A DNA stretch of 64,000 nt from Pandoraea capi (GTDB lineage: Bacteria > Pseudomonadota > Gammaproteobacteria > Burkholderiales > Burkholderiaceae), in the NCBI RefSeq assembly GCF_902459735.1, contig NZ_CABPRV010000001.1:496001-560000 (forward strand), in the 5' to 3' direction. This document shows, piece by piece, positions 36,491 to 45,483 of this stretch. Numbering within the stretch: the stretch's first letter is position 1; every line of letters starts with the position of its first letter. The notes beneath the pieces are model-generated. The model saw nothing but the letters and a program-made list of their open reading frames with translations, did no database searches and had not been told where the DNA came from. Made by a program: the position numbers and the translations under genes.

Positions 36491-36631
36491 GCCCCCACCC
36501 CGGCGAATCATGTATCCGGTGCCGCCTTTTTTGTCGACATGGCGTGTCAAGACTCGCGCGTGACTTTAGAACGCGGTATGGTACGTCGCGAAGGGATTCC
36601 CCCGAACGACGTAGCAACGAGGAACATCGCC

Positions 36632-37738
36632 ATGAAAACCAAAGCCGCCATTGCCTGGGAAGCGGGCAAACCCCTGACCATCGAAGAAGTCGATCTGGAA
36701 GGGCCGCGCGCCGGCGAGGTGCTGATCGAGGTCAAAGCCACCGGCATCTGCCATACGGACTACTACACACTCTCGGGCGCCGATCCGGAAGGCATCTTCC
36801 CGGCCATCCTCGGGCATGAAGGCGCGGGCGTGATCGTCGACGTCGGCCCGGGCGTCACCACGCTCAAGAAAGACGACCACGTCATTCCGCTGTACACGCC
36901 CGAGTGCCGTCAGTGCAAGTTCTGCCTGTCGCGCAAGACCAACCTGTGTCAGGCGATCCGCAGCACGCAGGGCCGCGGCCTGATGCCGGACGCCACGTCG
37001 CGCTTCTCGCTCGACGGCAAGCCCATCTTCCACTACATGGGCACGTCCACCTTCTCGAACTACATCGTCGTGCCGGAAATCGCCGTGGCGAAAGTCCGCT
37101 CCGACGCGCCGTTCGACAAGGTCTGCTATATCGGCTGCGGCGTGACGACCGGTGTGGGCGCCGTCGTCTACTCGGCGAAAGTCGAAGCGGGCGCGAACGT
37201 CGTCGTCTTCGGTCTGGGCGGTATCGGCCTGAACGTCATTCAGGGCGCAAAGATGGTCGGCGCCGACAAGATCATCGGTGTCGATATCAACCCGGGTCGC
37301 GTCGAACTCGCGAAGAAATTCGGCATGACGCACTTCATCAACCCGAAGGAGGTCGAGAACGTCGTCGACACCATCGTGCAACTGACCGACGGCGGCGCGG
37401 ACTACTCGTTCGAGTGCATCGGCAACGTGACGACCATGCGTCAGGCGCTGGAGTGCTGCCACAAGGGCTGGGGCCAGTCGTTCATCATCGGCGTGGCGGC
37501 TGCCGGTCAGGAAATCAGCACGCGTCCGTTCCAGCTGGTCACGGGTCGCGAGTGGAAGGGCTCCGCCTTCGGTGGCGCGCGTGGCCGGACCGACGTGCCG
37601 AAGATCGTCGACTGGTACATGGAAGGCAAGATCAACATCGACGATCTCATCACGCACACGCTGCGCCTCGATCAGATCAACGAAGGTTTCGATCTGATGA
37701 AGCGCGGCGAGTCCATCCGTTCGGTCGTGCTGTACTGA
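36632..37738 (+). CDS. adhC: S-(hydroxymethyl)glutathione dehydrogenase / class III alcohol dehydrogenase
   Basis: 368-aa cytosolic zinc, NAD-dependent enzyme that oxidises the glutathione adduct of formaldehyde, and can also reduce S-nitrosoglutathione. Catalytic zinc ligands: ATGICHTD (Cys) and GHEGAG (His-Glu); structural zinc Cys cluster [20 protein letters not shown] fold [14 protein letters not shown]. The length is exactly typical. GAGGAA lies before ATG 36632. In many relatives S-formylglutathione hydrolase follows; here an SH3 protein follows instead, so the second step must be encoded elsewhere. Confidence 0.97.
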   Translation: MKTKAAIAWEAGKPLTIEEVDLEGPRAGEVLIEVKATGICHTDYYTLSGADPEGIFPAILGHEGAGVIVDVGPGVTTLKKDDHVIPLYTPECRQCKFCLSRKTNLCQAIRSTQGRGLMPDATSRFSLDGKPIFHYMGTSTFSNYIVVPEIAVAKVRSDAPFDKVCYIGCGVTTGVGAVVYSAKVEAGANVVVFGLGGIGLNVIQGAKMVGADKIIGVDINPGRVELAKKFGMTHFINPKEVENVVDTIVQLTDGGADYSFECIGNVTTMRQALECCHKGWGQSFIIGVAAAGQEISTRPFQLVTGREWKGSAFGGARGRTDVPKIVDWYMEGKINIDDLITHTLRLDQINEGFDLMKRGESIRSVVLY

Positions 37739-37907
37739 GGCTTTCGCCTGTGGTTCTGAGCGTGGGATCGGGTTGTCGATGCTGTAACACGTGAGAATAT
37801 GGCTGCAACGTTTCGTTACGCGTTACTGCAAACCAACCAGCGACACGACCGGTCGAACCGGCATGCAGAGGTTTGGGGCTGCACCTCGTCACAACAGGGA
37901 GAAGACC

Positions 37908-38684
37908 ATGAACCAACGAACCTTGCCGCTCATTCTGGCGGGGACTGCCATGCTGACCACGCTCGCGGCCCTGCCCGAAGTCGCGTCGGCGCAGTCGGGG
38001 CAAGCCGTCATCAACTCGGCGGCCAATGTGCGGGCGGGCCCGGCCTCCGACTACCCGATCGTCGCACAGGCGGCGCCCGGCATGCCGGTAACGGTCTACG
38101 GCTGCATCGCCGGCTACTCGTGGTGCGACATCGGCCTGCCGGGCGCACGTGGATGGATCTACGGCGCGCTGCTCAGCTATCCCTATCAGGGCAATCCGGT
38201 GCCCGTGCTCAATTACGGGACGATGATCGGCTTGCCGATCATCACCTTCTCCATCGGCAATTACTGGGGCAACTATTACCGTAACCGTCCCTGGTACAAC
38301 GACCAGCGGTATTGGCATCGTCCGCCGCCGGGTCCTCGCCCTCCGCATTGGGGCCCGGGTCCGGGGCCGAGGCCACCGGGCGGTCACTATCCGGGACCGG
38401 GACCGCGGCCGCCGGGTGGTCACTATCCGGGACCGGGACCGAGGCCGCCGGGGCACGGCGCTGGGCCGGGTCCGCGCCCCCCGGGACATGGCGCCGGACC
38501 GGGTCCGGGCCCGAAGCCGCCGGGGCATGGTGCGGGTCCGGGCTCGAGACCGCCGGGACATGGGGGTCCGGGGGCACGTCCGCCGGGCGGTGGCGACGGG
38601 CACGGGGGTGGTCATGGGGGAGGTCATGGCGGGGGTCGTCCGCCGGGCGGTGGCCCGGGGGGCTCTGGAGGACCGAATCGCTGA
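37908..38684 (+). CDS. Secreted SH3-domain protein with Gly/Pro-rich repeat tail
   Basis: 258-aa exported protein. GGGAG stands seven bases before ATG 37908. Signal peptide MNQRTLPLILAGTAMLTTLAALPEVASA, then a bacterial SH3 domain (INSAANVRAGPASDYPIVAQAAPGMPVTVYGCIAGYSWCDI..ARGWIYGALL). A short hydrophobic stretch and a Tyr/Trp/Asn patch (YWGNYYRNRPWYNDQRYWH) lead into about 110 residues of repeats built from GPGPRPPGGHYP and GHGAGPGPRPP, ending in GGGHGG runs. SH3 domains of this type bind cell wall or protein partners; the tail is likely extended and envelope-spanning. Precise role unknown. Confidence 0.82.
   Translation: MNQRTLPLILAGTAMLTTLAALPEVASAQSGQAVINSAANVRAGPASDYPIVAQAAPGMPVTVYGCIAGYSWCDIGLPGARGWIYGALLSYPYQGNPVPVLNYGTMIGLPIITFSIGNYWGNYYRNRPWYNDQRYWHRPPPGPRPPHWGPGPGPRPPGGHYPGPGPRPPGGHYPGPGPRPPGHGAGPGPRPPGHGAGPGPGPKPPGHGAGPGSRPPGHGGPGARPPGGGDGHGGGHGGGHGGGRPPGGGPGGSGGPNR
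38356..38560. repeat. imperfect 36-bp coding repeats in the SH3 protein
   Basis: A clear 36-bp unit (38391-38426, with a shorter copy before and decayed copies after) encodes PGPGPRPPGGHY. Later units shift to GHGAGPGPRPP. Very G/C-rich and prone to copy-number change. Confidence 0.8.
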
Positions 38685-38916
38685 CATCCGCGAGGGTTTT
38701 CATTCGGGCAATGGTGTGGCGGGGTTATCGGTGCCGTGACGGAGCGACTTTCAGGTGGAGCGCAGTCAGGGCATCGGTAACCCCGCTGCCCGGAAGTCAG
38801 ACAGAACGAAGCGGTGATCCCGGGATGTGGTGTGAATTAAGTTGATTTGAGTTGAGTCAAGCCCCAATATCCGCCCCTAATTCAGCACGCCCTGCACCCA
38901 CTTCGCAAAAAACGCT

Positions 38917-39024
38917 TAAAATGTGAGCAATTCCGGCCAGGCGGAGGTGCCGAACTGGCGCCGATGGCCGGACCGCAGGACAGCGAGCCCTTGCACACAT
39001 GACGTCGAACGACGTCGCCGTGCA
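38917..39024 (+). ncRNA. candidate structured RNA or leader (unproven)
   Basis: A -10-like TAAAAT (38917-38922), with only a weak -35 candidate, is followed by two strong hairpins. Hairpin 1: TCCGGCCA (38932-38939) with TGGCCGGA (38965-38972), plus an inner GGTGCC/GGCGCC stem. Hairpin 2: TGCAC (38992-38996) with GTGCA (39020-39024), enclosing GACGTC-GAAC-GACGTC. No protein frame fits here. It lies about 410 bases before the amino-acid permease on the same strand; a long regulatory leader or a separate small RNA are both possible. No known riboswitch family was recognised. Confidence 0.4.
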
Positions 39025-39434
39025 CCAACGTAGCAGACCCTTCAGCAGACCTATCTCCGGTGTGCCGCCGTGATGCCGAGCCATCGCGACGGTCACGACA
39101 GTCCGGCAGGATCCTCAGTAAGTCTCGATCGTGTTCGTCCCGCTTCGATGCGCCCAACGGCGCGTCGTGGCATGCCTATCGCCCTGCCGCATCCGGCGCG
39201 TGCCATCCACGCTCGCCGGTGGCGGCCGATTTGCCCGGCTTCGCGCGTGGGCAGCGTTAGCGCATCGACGTGGTTCGTCAAACCCTGCGGGTGTCCGCCA
39301 CGCATGGGGGACGAGCGGCCACAAGCCCGGGGCGCCCTTGCAGCCAGGTCGCGGGACACGTCTCCCGTGGATTCCCCGATGGCGCGCGCCAAGCGCAGGC
39401 CACGGGCACACGTTGCAGGAACCTTTTGCAGGCA
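39025..39434. other. long non-coding stretch before the permease
   Basis: Together with 38685-39024 this makes a 750-base gap, the longest in the window. No frame on either strand has a ribosome site plus recognisable protein. It is G/C-rich with no clear terminator. Might be a 5' leader of the permease mRNA. Confidence 0.5.
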
Positions 39435-40844
39435 ATGAGTCTTTTTCGAACCAAAAACATCGAGAACATGCTGGCGGCTGGCCGCAGTGGCGGTCTCAAG
39501 AAAGTGCTGGGCCCGGTCGACCTCGTGCTGATGGGCATCGGCGCCATCATCGGCACCGGCATCTTCGTGCTCACCGGCACCGGCGCCTTGACGGCCGGCC
39601 CGGCGCTCACGCTCTCCTTCATCATCGCGGCCATGGCCTGCGGCTTTGCCGCGCTGTGCTACGCCGAGTTCGCGTCCACCATCCCCGTCTCCGGCTCCAT
39701 CTACACCTACAGCTATGCCACGCTCGGCGAAATCGTCGCGTGGATCATCGGCTGGGATCTGATGCTCGAATACGGGCTGGCGTCGTCCGCCGTGTCCGTC
39801 GGCTGGTCCGGCTACTTCCAGTCGCTCGTCGCCGGCTTCGGCCTGCACCTGCCCGCGGCCATCACCGCAGCCCCCGGCAGCGTGCCGGGCGTGACGACCT
39901 TCATCAACCTGCCGGCCGTCGTCATCATGCTGCTCATTACTTGGGTGCTGTCGTACGGCGTGCGCGAGTCCGCGCGCATCAACAACCTGATGGTCGCCAT
40001 CAAGATCGGCGTCGTGCTGCTATTCATCGCCGTCGGCGTCTGGCACGTCAAACCCGCCAACTGGACGCCGTTCATGCCCTTCGGCACCAGCGGCATGTTC
40101 AATGCAGCAGCGCTCGTCTTCTTCGCATTCATCGGCTTCGACGCCGTGACGTCCGCCGCCGAAGAAGTCCGCAATCCGGGACGCGATCTGCCCATCGGCA
40201 TCATCGGCTCGCTCATCGTGTGCACGCTGCTGTACGTGGCCGTGGCCGCCATCATGACCGGCATCGTGCCGTTCGCGCAGTTCGCCGGTGTGGATCACCC
40301 CGTCTCGCTCGCGCTGCAATACGCCGGACAGAACTGGGTCGCAGGCTTCGTCGATCTCGGTGCCATTCTCGGCATGACCACCGTCATTCTCGTGATGACC
40401 TACGGCCAGACCCGTATCACTTACGCCATGTCGCGTGACGGACTGTTGCCGCCGCTGCTCTCGCGCATCCATCCGACGCACAAGACGCCGTTCGCGGGCA
40501 CCTGGATCATCGGCGTGGTGTTCGCCGTCATCGCAGGTTTCGTGCCGCTGGGCGTGCTCGCCGAGCTGATCAACATCGGCACGCTGTCGGCGTTCGCGCT
40601 CGTGTCCGTCGCGGTGCTCGTGCTGCGCCGCACGCGCCCCGACCTGCCGCGAGCGTTCCGCGTGCCGGGCGCACCGGTCGTGCCGCTGATCTCCGCCGGG
40701 CTGTGCCTGTTCCTGATGGCGCATCTGCAAGCCGCCACGTGGATCGCCTTCGTGGTGTGGCTGGCCATCGGCATGGTGATTTACTTCACCTACGCGCGCC
40801 GCAACGCGCTGCTGCACAAGCACGGCGACACGCCACAGGTCTGA
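39435..40844 (+). CDS. APC family amino-acid permease (CAT/YfnA-like)
   Basis: 469-aa inner-membrane transporter of the amino acid-polyamine-organocation superfamily, closest in style to the cationic-amino-acid branch. Helix 1 holds the substrate-site glycines in GIGAIIGTGIFVLTGTGA; then FAALCYAEFASTIPVSGSIYTY and FFAFIGFDAVTSAAEEVRNPGRDLP are branch signatures; about 12-14 helices. The start ATG 39435 is set by homology (MSLFRTKNIENML); upstream codons are open but not conserved-looking, and the ribosome site is weak. The substrate is not certain. The long structured gap upstream suggests post-transcriptional control. Confidence 0.9.
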   Translation: MSLFRTKNIENMLAAGRSGGLKKVLGPVDLVLMGIGAIIGTGIFVLTGTGALTAGPALTLSFIIAAMACGFAALCYAEFASTIPVSGSIYTYSYATLGEIVAWIIGWDLMLEYGLASSAVSVGWSGYFQSLVAGFGLHLPAAITAAPGSVPGVTTFINLPAVVIMLLITWVLSYGVRESARINNLMVAIKIGVVLLFIAVGVWHVKPANWTPFMPFGTSGMFNAAALVFFAFIGFDAVTSAAEEVRNPGRDLPIGIIGSLIVCTLLYVAVAAIMTGIVPFAQFAGVDHPVSLALQYAGQNWVAGFVDLGAILGMTTVILVMTYGQTRITYAMSRDGLLPPLLSRIHPTHKTPFAGTWIIGVVFAVIAGFVPLGVLAELINIGTLSAFALVSVAVLVLRRTRPDLPRAFRVPGAPVVPLISAGLCLFLMAHLQAATWIAFVVWLAIGMVIYFTYARRNALLHKHGDTPQV

Positions 40845-40894
40845 TCCCCGGGACACGGGACAAACCGACGCGCCCGCTCGTCCACTCTCGCACT

Positions 40895-40916
40895 CACTCG
40901 CGCACCGGCGCGAGTG
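40895..40916. terminator. hairpin after the permease, no U-tract
   Basis: CACTCGCGC (40895-40903) pairs perfectly with GCGCGAGTG (40908-40916), loop ACCG. No T-run follows on either strand, so it may be a Rho-type or RNA-stability hairpin. It lies in the 283-base gap between the permease and the cupin gene. Confidence 0.4.
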
Positions 40917-41127
40917 CGCGTATAGTCCGGTTCAGGAAACGCAGGGCTCGGAGAACACATGATGTTCTCCGGGCCCTTTGCCCATCCGCCGCATCATCTG
41001 TATCGCCAACCCCCTTTGCATCACTCGCACCAAGCACCACGCATCACGTGTTCCGCATCACGCAAATCGTTCGTCCGAGCTTCCGTTTGCCGTCGTCTCA
41101 CTACGTCTTTGCCGAGGAAACAAGAAC

Positions 41128-41586
41128 ATGCGCCGTTATGTCCTGCTTGCCGCCGTACCCGCCGCCTTCGCTGCCGGCATCGTTGCCTCCCATCTCGTGC
41201 CCAGCGCCATGGCGCAGGCCGCCCCGCTCACCCCGCAGATCATCGATGTCGGCGCCATGACCGACGAGCAGATCGGCAAACTCGTGCCGAACGTGGGCAC
41301 GCTGCGCAGCCGCACGCTGGTCGCGACACAGAACGGCACCGTCGCCGTGCAGAGCGGCAACGTGCCGCGCCACACCCATCAGGATGCCGATGAAATTCAG
41401 TATGTGATTTCCGGCAGCGGCACCTTCTGGCTGGGCGACCAGCAACGCGAAGTGCATCCGGGCGATCTGATCATCATTCCGCGCGGCACCGTGCACGCAG
41501 GGTCGCAGAACACCAGCGGTGAATTCAAGGTGCTCGCGATCAAGCTGCCGCCGCAAGCGCCGAACGATATCCAGTTCGTGAAGTGA
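41128..41586 (+). CDS. Exported single-cupin protein
   Basis: 152-aa protein with a signal peptide (MRRYVLLAAVPAAFAAGIVASHLVPSAMA) and one cupin barrel. Motif 1 PRHTHQDADEIQYVISGSGTFWLG supplies the metal ligands His, His, Glu; motif 2 PGDLIIIPRGTVHAG supplies the last His. GAGGAAA precedes ATG 41128. Periplasmic single cupins of this kind have no settled function: they may bind a metal and act as small dioxygenases or isomerases, or sense sugars. Confidence 0.82.
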   Translation: MRRYVLLAAVPAAFAAGIVASHLVPSAMAQAAPLTPQIIDVGAMTDEQIGKLVPNVGTLRSRTLVATQNGTVAVQSGNVPRHTHQDADEIQYVISGSGTFWLGDQQREVHPGDLIIIPRGTVHAGSQNTSGEFKVLAIKLPPQAPNDIQFVK

Positions 41587-41676
41587 CGGACATGCCGGGA
41601 TAGCCAGTCATGGCGGGCGCACGTCCCGCCATGCGGCCTATGGGGACATTGATGAATGGGTAGACGTGAACCGCCG

Positions 41677-41970
41677 TCAGCCGAAATTGCGGTTCAGCCA
41701 GACCGCGCCGTAGCCGAGCGCGAACATCGTGAGCAGCAGCGGCACCGAGATGCGGATGATCTGGATGACGAGCGGACGCGGCGGCAGGTCTTCGTCCTGC
41801 GGCGCACGCGCAGCCTCATGCAACGCTCCCGTGCATAGCGCCGCCGCCACCGCGCTGGCGAACACCCAGAACGTCTGGTTGTAGAGCAGCGCAACGAGCA
41901 GCAACGTGAGCGCCACGTTGCGTCCGTGATAGATCAGATTGACGGTATTGCGAAAGGCTTGCGGCGACAT
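41677..41970 (-). CDS. Small membrane protein of unknown function (97 aa)
   Basis: Not recognised. Two clear helices (VALTLLLVALLYNQTFWVFASAVAAALCTGAL and LVIQIIRISVPLLLTMFALGYGAVWL) flank a charged loop (HEAARAPQDEDLPPRP). The start ATG 41970 is chosen because MSPQAFRNTVNLIYHGRN looks like a natural N-terminus; no good ribosome site. Monocistronic. Confidence 0.55.
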   Translation of the reverse strand: MSPQAFRNTVNLIYHGRNVALTLLLVALLYNQTFWVFASAVAAALCTGALHEAARAPQDEDLPPRPLVIQIIRISVPLLLTMFALGYGAVWLNRNFG

Positions 41971-42132
41971 GTCGGAAAAGCACTGACGTGTGCATGGAGG
42001 CACCGCCTGCGCGAAAGGTCTTGTTATTTGTCTTTTGACCGGCAACACGCCTCACGGCGCATCGCGGCCCTCGAAAGCTGAGCAAAGCTTATCCACACTT
42101 AACGGCTTTTGCCACCGGAGTCTTTAACCTCC

Positions 42133-42204
42133 CGCATGACGTTGCGCATAACGTCCTGCATGACGTCCTGCATGACGTCCTGCATGACGTGCTGCATGAC
42201 GTGC
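42133..42204. repeat. 12-bp tandem repeat x6 upstream of the Kef operon
   Basis: Six contiguous 12-bp units with consensus TGCATGACGTCC; units 1-2 begin CGCAT and units 5-6 end TGC. It ends 93 bases before the quinone-reductase start, within the 326-base gap 41971-42296. Each unit has the same face of the helix about every 1.1 turns. Could be a binding array or a plain minisatellite. Confidence 0.9.
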
Positions 42205-42296
42205 CGCGTTGAACAGGCCGTTGCACGGTACCGCCCACGCCACCACGCCACCACGCCCGATGCCCGGCGTCATATGAATGGGGTATCCTCCCCCGC

Positions 42297-43037
42297 ATGA
42301 CAGCCCCCGCCTCTACCCGTATCCAGCACGCCGCGCCGGACACCCCCGACAGGGCGCCACAGCGCGCCGTCTATGTCATCGTGGCGCATCCGCGCTGGCG
42401 CGATTCACGCGTCAACCGGCGCCTGCTCGAAGCCGCGCGCGGCATCGACGGCGTCGACGTCAATGACCTTTACTCGACCTATCCCGACTTCAGCATCGAC
42501 GTGGCCGCCGAGCAGCAACGTGTCGCGCGCGCCGACCTGATCGTGCTCGTCCATCCGATCTACTGGTACAGCATGCCGCCGCTGCAAAAGCTCTGGTTCG
42601 ACGAAGTGCTGTCGTGGGGCTGGGCCTATGGTCAGGACGGACACGCGCTCGCGAACAAGGATCTCTGGCTGGTCGCCAGCACCGGCGGGCCGCTGGAGAG
42701 CTATCGTCCCGAGGGCTACAACCAGCACGAGTTCGCCGCGTTCCTGCCCGGCTACGAACAGACAGCTCACCTGTGCGGCATGCGCTTTCTGCCGCCGCAC
42801 GTGCTCTACGGCGCGCGACGCTGCGACGCCGCCGCCCTCGACGCCCACGTCGGCGAATTCGCCGGGCGTCTGGCCACGTACCCGCAATGGCCGGAACTGA
42901 TCTCGATGGCCGACGCGCCGGAGTGTCAGGCGATCCCGTCGACCGACCGTCCGCGCTGTGCGACAGGCGACATCCCCGAGGCCCCCGCCAACGTCGGCGA
43001 CGCAGGCATCGACACCACCGCCGGGAGGGCCGTCTGA
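42297..43037 (+). CDS. kefF: KefF-like NAD(P)H:quinone oxidoreductase / antiporter subunit
   Basis: 246-aa flavodoxin-fold protein. VIVAHPRWRDSRVNRRLLEAARGIDGV is the FMN phosphate site; VLVHPIYWYSMPPLQKLWFDEVLSWGWAYG and VASTGGPLESY are the typical KefF/NQO1-like flavin-loop motifs. KefF-type subunits bind the cytosolic side of KefC and are needed for full K+ efflux during electrophile stress, and also reduce quinones. The C-terminal 40 residues look disordered. The TGA overlaps the next ATG by one base (TGATG), so it is coupled to the antiporter. Confidence 0.88.
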   Translation: MTAPASTRIQHAAPDTPDRAPQRAVYVIVAHPRWRDSRVNRRLLEAARGIDGVDVNDLYSTYPDFSIDVAAEQQRVARADLIVLVHPIYWYSMPPLQKLWFDEVLSWGWAYGQDGHALANKDLWLVASTGGPLESYRPEGYNQHEFAAFLPGYEQTAHLCGMRFLPPHVLYGARRCDAAALDAHVGEFAGRLATYPQWPELISMADAPECQAIPSTDRPRCATGDIPEAPANVGDAGIDTTAGRAV

Positions 43038-44965
43038 TGGAACATGTCCCGTCGTGGCTACTCGCCAGTCTGATTTATCTGGCAGCCGCCGTCATCGTTG
43101 TGCCGCTCTCGCGCGCACTGGGTCTCGGCGCGATCATCGGCTACCTCGCGGCCGGCATTGCGATCGGCCCGTGGGGTCTCGGTCTCGTATCCCGCGTGGA
43201 AGACGTGCTGCACTTCGCCGAGTTCGGCGTCGTGCTCATGCTGTTTCTCGTCGGTCTCGAACTGGAGCCGCGACGGCTATGGAGTTTGCGACGACCGATC
43301 TTCGGCTGGGGCTCGGCGCAGGTCATCGGCTGCGCCGTGCTCCTCTTCGCCGCCGGCGTGGCACTCGGCGCGCCGTGGCGCATCGCCCTCGTCGCGGCGC
43401 TGGGTCTGGCGCTGTCGTCCACCGCCATTGCCTTGCAGGTGATGGCCGAGCGCAACATGCTCGCCACCGCGAGCGGTCAGGCCGGCTTCTCGATCCTGCT
43501 GTTTCAGGACGTCGCGGCCATTCCGATTCTCGCGTTGCTGCCGCTGCTCGCAAATTCGTTCGACAGCCACACGATGACTGGCACGACGCGCGCGCTCGAA
43601 GCGTTGAAGATCGTCGGCGTGATCGCGGCCATCATCCTCGGCGGCCGACTCGCGTTGCGCCCGCTGCTGCGCTGGATCGCCAATAGCAAGACGCCGGAAA
43701 TCTTCACGGCGGCGTCGCTGCTGCTCGTCGTGTCGATTGCGACGTTGATGCAGCTGGTCGGTCTGTCGATGGCGCTCGGCGCATTCCTCGCGGGCGTGCT
43801 GCTCGCCGAGAGCGAATACCGTCGCGAACTCGAAACCGACATCGAACCGTTCAAGGGTTTGCTGCTCGGCCTGTTCTTCATCGCCGTGGGCATGAGCATC
43901 GATTTCGGCGTGCTGCTCGCACAACCGCTGCGCATGCTCGCAGTCGTGGTCGGCTTCATGGCGCTCAAGGGGCTGGCAATCTACAGCCTGTCGCGGTTGA
44001 TGCAACTGCCCTATCAGGAGCGGCCCATCTTCACGCTGCTGCTCGCGCAGGGCGGCGAATTCGCTTTCGTGGTGTTCCAGTCGGCAGGCCCGCAAGTGTT
44101 ACCGCCCGCCGTGTCGTCGTTCCTGATCGGCGCGGTGGCGCTGTCGATGCTGCTCTCGCCGCTGCTGCTCGTGGCCATCGACAAGTGGCTGCTGCCACGC
44201 TACAGCGTGAAGGGATCACCGCGCATGGAGGAGATCTCCGAGCCGCAGTCGGCGAATGTGGTGATCTGCGGCTTCGGCCGTTACGGACAGATCGTCGGCC
44301 GTGCGCTCGTGCCGCAAGGGGTGTCGGTCACGGTGCTCGACCATGACCCCGATACCATCGAGAGTCTGCGTCAGTTCGGTTTTCGTGTGTTCTACGGGGA
44401 CGCGACGCGTCTCGACTTGCTGCGTATCGCCGGCGTGGCGAATGCGCGGGCGGTGGTCGTCGCGGTGGACGACATCGATCAGTCGCTGGAGATCGTCGAT
44501 CTGATGCGAGAGCACTTCCCCGACGTGCCGGTCGTGGCCAGAGCGCGCAACGTCGGACACTTGTTCCAGTTGCGCGACCGCGGCGTGCAGCACGTCGAAC
44601 GCGAACTCTTCGACGCCTCGCTGCGCAGCGCGCGCTCGGTGCTCGAAACGCTCGGGTGGCCGGCTGCCGAAGCCCGTGAGGCGACCATGGCGTTCAGACG
44701 CGCCAATGTGCAGTTGACGGACGAAATGTATCCCTCCTACCAGGATCGCAACAAGATGATCGCCACCGCGAAGGAAGGGCGTCGTCAGTTCGAGGAGCAA
44801 ATGGCGCGCGAGCGTGCCACGCGCCGGGCGCAGCATCAGGTCACCTTCGGCTGGGATGGCGACCGTGCGCCCGACAAGACACCTGCGCCCGCCGACGCCG
44901 ACCAAGCGGCAGCGCAAGCGCAGACAGATCAGCACAACGGCGCGGCGCACGAGCCCCGCCCCTGA
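43037..44965 (+). CDS. kefC: KefC-like K+/H+ antiporter (CPA2)
   Basis: 642-aa inner-membrane CPA2 antiporter. About 12-13 helices (residues 5-385) with LGLGAIIGYLAAGIAIGPWGLGL, FLVGLELEPRRLW and GFSILLFQDVAAIPILALL; then a cytosolic TrkA-N Rossmann domain starting VVICGFGRYGQIVGRAL (GxGxxG) that in Kef proteins binds glutathione or its adducts. The C-terminus is a charged, disordered tail. Opens on electrophile or formaldehyde-type adducts to acidify the cell; fits with adhC nearby, though they are separate units. GGGAGGG lies seven bases before ATG 43037. Confidence 0.93.
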   Translation: MEHVPSWLLASLIYLAAAVIVVPLSRALGLGAIIGYLAAGIAIGPWGLGLVSRVEDVLHFAEFGVVLMLFLVGLELEPRRLWSLRRPIFGWGSAQVIGCAVLLFAAGVALGAPWRIALVAALGLALSSTAIALQVMAERNMLATASGQAGFSILLFQDVAAIPILALLPLLANSFDSHTMTGTTRALEALKIVGVIAAIILGGRLALRPLLRWIANSKTPEIFTAASLLLVVSIATLMQLVGLSMALGAFLAGVLLAESEYRRELETDIEPFKGLLLGLFFIAVGMSIDFGVLLAQPLRMLAVVVGFMALKGLAIYSLSRLMQLPYQERPIFTLLLAQGGEFAFVVFQSAGPQVLPPAVSSFLIGAVALSMLLSPLLLVAIDKWLLPRYSVKGSPRMEEISEPQSANVVICGFGRYGQIVGRALVPQGVSVTVLDHDPDTIESLRQFGFRVFYGDATRLDLLRIAGVANARAVVVAVDDIDQSLEIVDLMREHFPDVPVVARARNVGHLFQLRDRGVQHVERELFDASLRSARSVLETLGWPAAEAREATMAFRRANVQLTDEMYPSYQDRNKMIATAKEGRRQFEEQMARERATRRAQHQVTFGWDGDRAPDKTPAPADADQAAAQAQTDQHNGAAHEPRP

Positions 44966-44984
44966 GCGTCAGACAGGCATCGAC

Positions 44985-45009
44985 GTTCCCTATCGCGCCG
45001 ATAGGGAAC
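44985..45009. terminator. strong hairpin between convergent genes
   Basis: GTTCCCTATCG (44985-44995), loop CGC, CGATAGGGAAC (44999-45009): perfect 11-bp stem. It lies between the stops of kefC (+) and the 141-aa gene (-). No U-run on either side, so a non-classical terminator or 3'-end protector. Confidence 0.55.
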
Positions 45010-45057
45010 ACTTCCCTCATGCCAACGGTGTATGCGGATCGTGCGATCCGTGCGTGA

Positions 45058-45483
45058 TCAGTCGAACGGCTTGAAATGGCCGTCGGCCGGCACACGGGCA
45101 TCGGCGCGCAGACGCGTCTCGGCGTCCACACCAGCCAGACCGCGATAGTAGAGATGCACGGCAATGGCTGCCGAATACCGGCGGATTTCGACGAGCGTGA
45201 GATACGCATGCTCGGCCGACGTGAACATCAGATACGGCGATTCTTCTTCGATCAGCCCGGCGACCTGATGCAGGCCGTGACGGTGCAGCACTTCCGTGAG
45301 TTCGTCGCGGCTGCGGTGCGTATTCGCATCGGTGGCCGGGTACATCATGCGAAGCAAGGCGAGCGGATGATCGGCGACCGCGAGCGAGAGTGCCTGTACG
45401 ACAGCATGACTGTCGAGCGCCGTAGCCACGGCTTCACCTTCGGGACGATGCTGCGGAAAAAGTTGCTCAAGGGTCAGCGACAT
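45058..45483 (-). CDS. Hypothetical protein (141 aa)
   Basis: Not recognised. Start at ATG 45483 (MSLTLEQLFPQHRPEGEAVAT), with only a weak ribosome site. Mostly helical, no signal peptide or membrane helix; contains DANTHRSRDELTEVLHRHGLHQVAGLIEEE, which looks like a small helical bundle, and SAEHAYLTLVEIRRYSAAIAVHLYYRGL. No Cys; several His. Monocistronic. The 240-base gap to the next gene shows nothing certain. Confidence 0.6.
   Translation of the reverse strand: MSLTLEQLFPQHRPEGEAVATALDSHAVVQALSLAVADHPLALLRMMYPATDANTHRSRDELTEVLHRHGLHQVAGLIEEESPYLMFTSAEHAYLTLVEIRRYSAAIAVHLYYRGLAGVDAETRLRADARVPADGHFKPFD

Noticed and set aside
38917-39024. Glycine, guanidine or other named riboswitch before the amino-acid permease
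   Set aside because: The hairpins lack the conserved loop sequences of those families; kept only as an unnamed structured RNA candidate.
39060-39438. Short plus-strand frames before the permease as an upstream gene
   Set aside because: No ribosome site, Arg/Pro-rich shadow composition, and overlapping frames in every phase; more likely non-coding.
42133-42204. Replication origin iterons
   Set aside because: No DnaA-box cluster, no replication gene and no A/T-rich unwinding region nearby.
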